A program made the position numbers and the translations under genes. 64,000 nucleotides of DNA. Origin: Tubiluchus corallicola. Lineage: Eukaryota; Priapulida; Priapulimorpha; Priapulimorphida; Tubiluchidae. Below are positions 57,580 through 64,000 of this stretch, in pieces. The stretch lies in NCBI GenBank assembly GCA_030141605.1, contig JAQGDQ010000629.1:1-64000 (forward strand), given 5' to 3'. Positions within the stretch are counted from its first letter, which is position 1; every line of letters begins with the position of its first letter. The notes beneath the pieces are model-generated. The model had not been told where the DNA came from, searched no databases, and saw nothing but the letters and a program-made list of their open reading frames with translations.

Positions 57580-58827
57580 TTAATAGTATTTTCCGTGACC
57601 AACTCTGCGGCCATAGCCGTATCCATGTCTTCGAAGACCTCCAAGGCCACCATACCCGTAACCTCTTCCGTATCCGTAACCAGAGCCGTATCCACCATAT
57701 CCTCCCAAACCATAACCACCATAACCGGCTCCATAACCTCCTCCATAACCTCCATAACCAGCACCATAACCGGCTCCGTATCCACCAAGACCGAATCCGC
57801 CGGCATATCCGGCAATTCTTCCACGTCGTCCTCCAGCGATGGCGATACCATCTCCATCACCATCAACGGCTACGTTACGCAGGCCTGGGTATCTAACTGG
57901 GGCAACCCTGATGTCAGCCAGACGAACGTTGGTGTCAACGTTGGGGATTCTTGGGTTGATGTCACGAACTCCAACGATGTCACCATCGTACAACAGCTTG
58001 GGTTGGTAGAAGCTGAATCCAGCCCTGTGAACAAACAATGATGATCATGGTAGAGACGCACAGTAACATGTCGAATACATTTGTCACAAAAAGCGGGTAT
58101 TTAAAGAACAGAGTTTACAGACTAATTATTCTGTAGGTTGGGTTGTTGTTTCTTGACTTTTTACCGTGCTGACCTTTGAACTTAGAAATTTTTGTTAATG
58201 ATTATTTAGTTTTACGTCATTAGTTGTCTGCAGCTAAAAACCGAAACTGCACCACAAGCTTTACAAGATTTATAATAACAAAGTTGATGGTAACAAAGTG
58301 CGAGGTGTTTACTAAAACGAACGAATAAAATCATTTTGTAAAACAGATGCATTTAACATAAGGATGCACTCTTGCGATGCTTGCTATGTTAAATCATATA
58401 CAACCACGGAATGTTTAGCATAGTAGTTAGTCATTTAGTGTGGTTTCCCATTCCGTGACCCATATTCCAGTTTTATAACTGCTATTGGGCATTTTCAGTG
58501 GGCGTTTTCTTGTGAAAACAAAATCGTTTTGAGACTTAATGACACTTTTTGCATGAAAAGAATGATATATTACCTGTATTTGTAATCATAGCCACGTGCT
58601 TTGGCCGCAGTTTCAGCGGCGCTGGCCTGGTCAGCGGCGTAATCGGCACCAGCAGCTTGTCCAGTTCTTGTGTAGCTGCTGCTAGCACTCTTCTGTCCAG
58701 CTCCAGCAGCCCGGGCGTTGGCGAATGGTCCCAGGATGTCAGTGGTGTAGTACTCGGGTCCCTGGGTGTAACCTTCAGCGTGGGCAAGCGCCACAATGGC
58801 GAGGGTGATGATGAGCGTTTTCATCAT
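57580..58827 (-). CDS. Secreted glycine/tyrosine-rich structural protein, two coding exons
   Basis: Exons 58574-58827 and 57580-58024 join in phase 2 (AG/G = Arg) to give 232 residues. A non-coding first exon (59602-59641) splices to the acceptor at 58838. The signal peptide is MMKTLIITLAIVALAHA. Next comes an Ala/Ser-rich acidic region, then a conserved-looking block (FSFYQPKLLYDGDIVGVRDI, VRLADIRVAP, NVAVDGDGDG). From about residue 155 it is GYG/GGYGAGYG repeats ending RRHGYGYGRRVGHGKYY. This suggests an extracellular matrix, cuticle, tube or shell protein; Gly-repeat with basic Tyr terminus recalls molluscan shematrins, but that is not proof. The DGDGDG stretch could bind calcium. The intact frame is supported by splice sites, promoter and signal peptide. 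Confidence 0.82.
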
Positions 58828-59043
58828 GGTACGTGGCCTGTTGAAAAAAAGAAGAAACATAAAAACAACAGAAAACTGACTGCTACACCTATGCCTAGAA
58901 GACGTAATTGCAACAATTTCGAGTCACGTGATCGTTTTGGTTCTCCACTGCAGACAATAATTTACAATAAAACTTCTGAAGCTAACACTTATGAAGAAAA
59001 ACCCACCTATTCCGCTAATACAAAATTTATATGAAGTCAAATT

Positions 59044-59110
59044 TATAATAATAATAAGTTTATTTGTCATCATTAAGGTTGATCATCATTTATCATCACG
59101 AAAAGGTTGA
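59044..59110 (-). mobile_element. Retroposon tail, minus strand
   Basis: On the minus strand AATAAACTTATTATTATTAT ends a stretch of unrecognised sequence. It lies in the 5' UTR intron of the glycine-rich gene. Confidence 0.35.
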
Positions 59111-59324
59111 ATTACAGGACAGCATAAAACTACAAAATATAAAAAATTTTAAAAAGAATAAGCAAGGTAGAACATACAGCAAGAAGCATTATTGCACTAT
59201 TACAAGATACATGAACGAAATAAGTTAAAATAAAATGAATCAAAACTTTAAGTTTGGAATTTGAATAAGCCATGTGAGATAAAACTGATCTTGAATCTCT
59301 CTGTTCTGCATCAGCACAATAGAG

Positions 59325-59436
59325 TGATTTCGTGTACTCCAAGCCGCTAAATTCAACATGCGCTGCACGGCTGCCCGAAAAACAGGCGTTGGGTTCGAGT
59401 CCCAGTGAAGGGGAAAAATTAATTTTTTCAAACTTC
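59325..59436 (+). mobile_element. tRNA-derived SINE-like fragment
   Basis: GTTCGAGTCCC near 59393 is a pol III B box, preceded at tRNA-like spacing by CAACATGCGCTGCACGGC and followed by AGTGAAGGGGAAAAATTAAT. It lies in the 5' UTR intron of the glycine-rich gene. Confidence 0.5.
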
Positions 59437-59637
59437 ATTATTTACTATTATTTTCTTGCGTTTATATGACTGAGTCATTTTCCAATAACAAAAATTAGCC
59501 AACGTTTTTCTGTACTCAGAAAAACTTAGTGGTAAACAAAACGCAGAAAAAGAAGTTACCCGAATCTGATAAAGAAGAGAATGACAACTAGCTTTTCTTA
59601 CCTGTTACTGCTGGTTCTACTTCCGTCGCAGCTGTGG

Positions 59638-59675
59638 AACTGATACTTTCTTCAGCTTCCAGCCGCTCTTTTATA
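59638..59675 (-). promoter_or_regulatory. Core promoter of the glycine-rich gene: TATA box and initiator
   Basis: On the minus strand TATAAAAG (59668-59675) is followed 34 bp later by TCAGTT (59638-59643), a canonical Inr. The predicted start is at about 59641, and the GTAAG donor of the first exon follows at 59597-59601. Confidence 0.7.
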
Positions 59676-59775
59676 CCTTCTCCGAGCATTGTCTGAGAGC
59701 CTATTTTAAAATCTGTCATTGTCAAAGTCAAGACTAATGCAACTGCACCCGCTGGCTGTTCTATTTTCACTTTCA

Positions 59776-60185
59776 AAATCTCTCATATAAGCAGGTCGTC
59801 GAAAAGCTGTTGCCAACTGTTTTACAACGACGTTATTAGCGTCACTAATTATCAAAAGAACATGGAGTTGTCTACCGGTGGCGTGCCTTTTGTAGTTCCC
59901 AGTAATTGCAAACGCTTAAACATTCTAGCATGCCAATGCTTGCGTGTTAGTACTAGTATATCGTTTCCAAAAGTGATTCGAGTCTTTTTTACAGTTGAAT
60001 TGCTTATTATTGTTGTCGAAAGTCGCCAAAAATGAAAAAATCTTTTTGCGCAAATGTTGCAGTGGTGCAGTTTAGATGGGCCCTTTCAGAGAATGTCTAT
60101 TGTTAAAACATGCCAATTAAGGAAATTCGAAAACGTAAAAATTCCAACAATCTACAGTAATAGTGTAGTACAACAATCTACAGTA
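59776..60185. other. Upstream flank, nothing recognised
   Basis: Lies upstream of the glycine-rich gene promoter. No further gene seen. Confidence 0.4.
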
Positions 60186-60189
60186 TACT

Positions 60190-60280
60190 ATAGTAGTAGT
60201 AGCAGTAGTAGTAGTAGTAGTAGTAGTAATGGTAGTAGTGGTAGTAGTAGTAGTGGTAGTAGTAGCAGTGATAGTAGTAA

Positions 60281-60370
<90 letters not shown>

Positions 60371-60371
60371 C

Positions 60372-60450
<79 letters not shown>

Positions 60451-60451
60451 A

Positions 60452-60499
<48 letters not shown>

Positions 60500-60508
60500 C
60501 AATAGTAA

Positions 60509-60594
<86 letters not shown>

Positions 60595-60657
60595 ATAGTA
60601 ATGGTAGTAGTAGTAGTAGTAGTAGTAGTAATAGTAGTAGTAGTAATAGTAGTAGTT

Positions 60658-60695
<38 letters not shown>

Positions 60696-60755
60696 TGTTG
60701 TTGTTGTTGTTGTTGTCGTTGTTGTAACAGCAGCAGCAATAGTAATAGTAGGTAC
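60190..60755. repeat. (AGT)n trinucleotide array, about 550 bp
   Basis: Long AGT repeat with AAT, GGT and AGC variants, then a short TGT run at 60694-60725. Poly-Ser, poly-Val, poly-Thr and poly-Leu frames are artefacts. Confidence 0.98.
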
Positions 60756-61130
60756 TACTTCAAGAACCACTTTCTTGTCGTTTAAGGTCAAGCACGCATT
60801 ATTATTGTTATTTTTATTTTCTCCAGCCTTACAGAATTTCTACAAGTAAAATTTGTCTAATAGCATTTCAGAGACATTATAGCGATGAAACATTATGCTT
60901 GAGTAATAGTTATGTAATGTATAGTGCCTGAAAAGATTACAAACAATCAAGATTTATCAAATTTCTCAAAAAAACTCTCAAACTGAAGAAATCTCTCCCA
61001 GGCAGATAGAAAACATGATCTCAGCCGTCAAATTAATGAAATTGACCCTCCCTGTCCCAAGGAAATTGGTTTCCCATTTTTAAATTACAAGATTTTATGC
61101 CAACTGTTGCTATTGCATTATGTTTATCAA
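60756..61130. other. Intergenic, nothing recognised
   Basis: AT-rich sequence between the AGT array and a LINE insertion. Confidence 0.5.
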
Positions 61131-61157
61131 GGTTGACCATCCAGTATAAGGCAGACC

Positions 61158-61560
61158 CTTTTATGGAGAACTTGTGCCTGGAAAGAGAAAGGTTGGACGA
61201 CCAAAGAAACGCTTCAAAGACAGCCTGAAGGCCTCACTCAAGGAGCTCAGCATGGATATCCGTTCAATGGAAACCCTTGTACAAGATCGCTCAGCATGGC
61301 GGAGTGCCATCACCGCAGGGGCAAAGACAGCAGAGGCGAAACGAATTGAGGAGGCAGAGGAGAAGCGCATGTGACACTGCCCAACAACAGTTCAAAACAC
61401 CCAGCCTCACCTGTGCAAAAAATGCCAAAGAAGTTTTCAGGCCAGAATTGGCCAAGTCAGCTCATCAAAGGAATGACAACCCCCCCCCCCCAAACTGACC
61501 CTTTATCCCTGTCACTATAATCATCTTCGATTCGAAGGACGAACATCATCATAATTAAGA
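61158..61560 (+). mobile_element. 5'-truncated LINE insertion with 25-bp target duplication
   Basis: The frame from about 61162 to the TGA at 61372-61374 encodes YGELVPGKRKVGRPKKRFKD, then SLKASLKEL and QDRSAWRSAITAGAKTAEAK, the C-terminal tail of many LINE reverse transcriptases. The 3' end is GGACGAACATCATCATAAT, also typical. Flanks 61133-61157 and 61561-61585 are identical except one base, a 25-bp target duplication. The insertion is only about 400 bp, severely 5'-truncated, and little decayed. Confidence 0.88.
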
Positions 61561-61917
61561 TTGACCATCCAGTATATGGCAGACCTCTTTATTGTTATTC
61601 ACGCCCTGCAGTATTTTACGTAAAACTCATGAAAACAATTAACACTTACTGATAACAATTTAATTCGATTATTTATTTATTTATTTATTTGTACATCTGT
61701 GAACCAAACAAACAGCAGATCAGCAGAAAAACGAAGAGTACGACGCACTTTTAAGCTGAACTCATCAATTCAGCAATGTTTTGCTCTTCATACAAGATAA
61801 TTAGATACCCAAAATGTTATGAGATACCCAAATTAAATATATTTAATTTGCAACAGTGAATATATTACCTTTCTAATTAAGTGTAATAAAAACAAAGATG
61901 CGAGATTTGCAAAGCTA

Positions 61918-63183
61918 TAGGTTTTACACGTCAAATGTAGACACAGGAAAGTTCAAATGTGACTTAGGTAAGTCAAATGTGACTTAGGTAAGTCAAATGT
62001 AGACATAGGAATTTCGAAATGTGTTTTGGTAACTCAAATGTGACTTAGGTAAGTCAAATGTAGACATAGGAATATCGAATGTGTTTTGGTAAGTCAAATG
62101 TAGACATAGGAATATCGAATGTGTTTTGGTAACTCCAATGTGACTTAGGTAAGTCAAATGTAGACATAGGAATTTCGAATGTGTTTTGGTAACTCAAATG
62201 TGACTTAGGTAGGTCAAATGTAGACATAGGAATTTCGAATGTGTTTTGGTAACTCCAATGTGACTTAGGTAAGTCAAATGTAGACATAGGAATTTCGAAT
62301 GTGTATTGGTAACTCAAATGTGACTTAGGTAAGTCAAATGTAGACATAGGAATATCGAATGTGTTTTGGTAAGTCAAATGTAGACATAGGAATTTCAAAT
62401 GTGTTTTGGTAACTCAAATGTGACTTAGGTAAGTCAAATGTAGACATAGGAATTTCGAAATGTGTTTTGGTAACTCAAATGTGACTTAGGTAAGTCAAAT
62501 GTAGACATAGGAATATCGAATGTGTTTTGGTAAGTCAAATGTAGACATAGGAATTTCAAATGTGTTTTGGTAACTCAAATGTGACTTAGGTAAGTCAAAT
62601 GTAGACATAGGAATTTCGAAATGTGTTTTGGTAACTCAAATGTGACTTAGGTAAGTCAAATGTAGACATAGGAATTTCGAATGTGTTTTGGTAACTCCAA
62701 TGTGACTTAGGTAAGTCAAATGTAGACATAGGAATTTCGAATGTGTTTTGGTAACTCAAATGTGACTTAGGTAAGTCAAACGTAGACAGAGGAATTTCGA
62801 ATGTGTTTTGGTAACTCAAATGTGACTTAGGTAAGTCAAATGTAGACATAAGAATTTCGAATGTGTTTTGGTAACTCAAATGTGACTCAGGTAAGTCAAA
62901 TGTAGATGCATTACTTTGAATAAATCGGTAATTAACTCATTTAAGTGCAAGTTACAAAAAGATAAACCTAATTAAAATTAAATTTTATGGTTATGGTGCT
63001 ATCGGCAGCATCAATTTTTCTCAATGTCTACATTTGATATACCAAAAATGCTTAAGATTTGTTGAAAACTATTGTTAACACATTTGAACTACCCAAGTCT
63101 ACATTTGAGTTACCAAGACACATTTGAATTACCTAAATCTACATTTGAGTTAACGTAGGTCTACATTTGACATGTAAAACCTA
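61918..63183. mobile_element. MITE with TA duplication, long form carrying a 60-bp minisatellite
   Basis: Ends TAGGTTTTACACGTCAAATG and near reverse complement, flanked by TA at 61916-61917 and 63184-63185. Between about 61935 and 62905 lies a tandem array with a basic period of 60 bp (GTCAAATGTAGACATAGGAA, TTTCGAATGTGTTTTGGTAA, CTCAAATGTGACTTAGGTAA), about 16 units with some partial ones. The sequence after the array (from ACTTTGAATAAAT) matches the short element at 29.0-29.4 kb. Confidence 0.92.
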
Positions 63184-63185
63184 TA

Positions 63186-64000
63186 CAATGAGACGTATCA
63201 GACATTTACACTGGTAACTATCTCTCCGATTATGACGTAAATTGAACAGTCAATTAACAGAACAATGAATGAAATGCTTAGAACTTTACATCCATAGTGA
63301 CACAAATGATCAGAATTAATGATGCTATAACAGCTAATTACAAAAATAAATTATACTAACTTACTAAGATAATCATTTTACAGTGTCATGAAATTATTAC
63401 TAATATACTGTAATTATTTTATCATGCTATGAACGCCATATGAACTAAACACAATAACAGGTAATAGTTACTGTAGTGGCAATTACCGCACACCATATCA
63501 CGACTGGTTCAAGTGCATAGCAACTCAGCCCTCTCAAACCTTAATTTTCACAACTATTATATATATATATGCAGGCAATGCAGTATTATAGTTTATTCGT
63601 ACTGCAAGTACAACGTGACTATTCCATATATTAGCGAGTAATTTAAATCATTAGGCCTATATGATAAGTAAGTTTTATTACGCTAGTACACATAGGGACT
63701 AGATTAGAACTTAAAGTTAAACAATTACAGTGAATGAATTCACGGGTACTACATACGTTTATCACACATGTTTAAACTTGACGCGCACAATCCTAAAACT
63801 GTTGAATCAGTTTAGTAAGTTCATTTCAACGAAAGTAAAAATGTCTCGTTGTCTTACTCATGCACGTCCTGCTGCATCCGCAACAATAACTCGGCAATGT
63901 TCTGCATGTGTCAGACGCCACGTTGGAGAGACTACAAGACATTCTTGTTGCTAATCTGTACTCTAATAAAAACTGTGAGGAGTAGTATCAAGGTTACGAT
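63186..64000. other. Right edge, nothing firm
   Basis: AT-rich. An ATG at 63841 opens a 37-codon frame (MSRCLTHARPAASATITRQC...) with five cysteines ending near 63954. It could be a peptide gene or exon, but support is only composition. Confidence 0.3.

Noticed and set aside
57523-58041. 172-residue plus-strand Ser/Thr-rich frame opposite the glycine-rich gene
   Set aside because: Antisense shadow of GYG codons; the minus strand has signal peptide, splice sites and promoter.
60054-60849. Poly-Ser/Val/Thr/Leu frames over 180-240 residues
   Set aside because: AGT trinucleotide array; no flanking coding sequence or splice logic.
62054-62879. Frames of repeated STFDLPKSH units
   Set aside because: Product of the 60-bp minisatellite inside a MITE.

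Overview
The window is AT-rich animal nuclear DNA, probably from a marine invertebrate. Genes are sparse, coding sequence is split by GT-AG introns, and the families are metazoan: CYP2-like P450, two rhodopsin-family GPCRs, a BRICHOS protein, a tectonin lectin, an ecto-5'-nucleotidase-like protein and a Golgi-type sulfotransferase. A secreted glycine/tyrosine-rich protein with a basic C-terminus faintly recalls molluscan shematrins, so a lophotrochozoan is my best but weak guess. Simple repeats, minisatellites and small non-autonomous transposons make up much of the rest.

Layout. 0-3.8 kb: a 2.2-kb palindrome, a 20-bp array and a 48-bp minisatellite. 3.9-6.0 kb (minus): exons of a BRICHOS-domain gene. 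6.6-7.8 kb (plus): an intronless sulfotransferase. 8-11.3 kb: a 37-bp satellite, (CT)n and (GAT)n. 14.3-14.8 kb: a hAT-type MITE with a perfect 8-bp target duplication. 15.0-22.8 kb (minus): a six-exon CYP2-like gene with one frameshift and one stop. 23.0-24.0 kb (plus): a LINE tail and a lone P450 first exon, head-to-head with the first gene. 24.8-26.5 kb: a solo LTR nested in an older repeat. 27.8-28.9 kb (minus): a GPCR. 31.0-31.4 kb (plus): an integrin-alpha-like exon. 35.4-35.9 kb (plus): the last exons of a tectonin gene. 39.1-40.1 kb (minus): a second GPCR. 42.0-42.9 kb: a GC-rich block, a 5S rRNA-like sequence and a tRNA-like sequence. 43.8-44.1 kb (plus): a possible small secreted protein. 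46.0-49.9 kb (minus): a five-exon gene for a 122-residue membrane protein, assembled here by matching splice phases. 53.8-55.9 kb (minus): the 5'-nucleotidase-like gene. 57.6-59.7 kb (minus): the glycine-rich secreted protein with TATA box and initiator. 60.2-63.2 kb: (AGT)n, a LINE insertion with long flanking duplication, and a MITE carrying an expanded 60-bp minisatellite.

The genes do not form one pathway. The most notable points are: (1) a 5'-nucleotidase-like protein that keeps its nucleoside-binding residues but has lost several metal ligands; (2) the small membrane-protein gene with no recognised family; (3) mobile elements dated relative to one another by nesting and target duplications; (4) MITEs that appear to seed minisatellites. 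Several otherwise intact exons carry frameshifts or stops, so some breaks may be assembly errors. No homology search was possible; family names rest on motifs read by eye.
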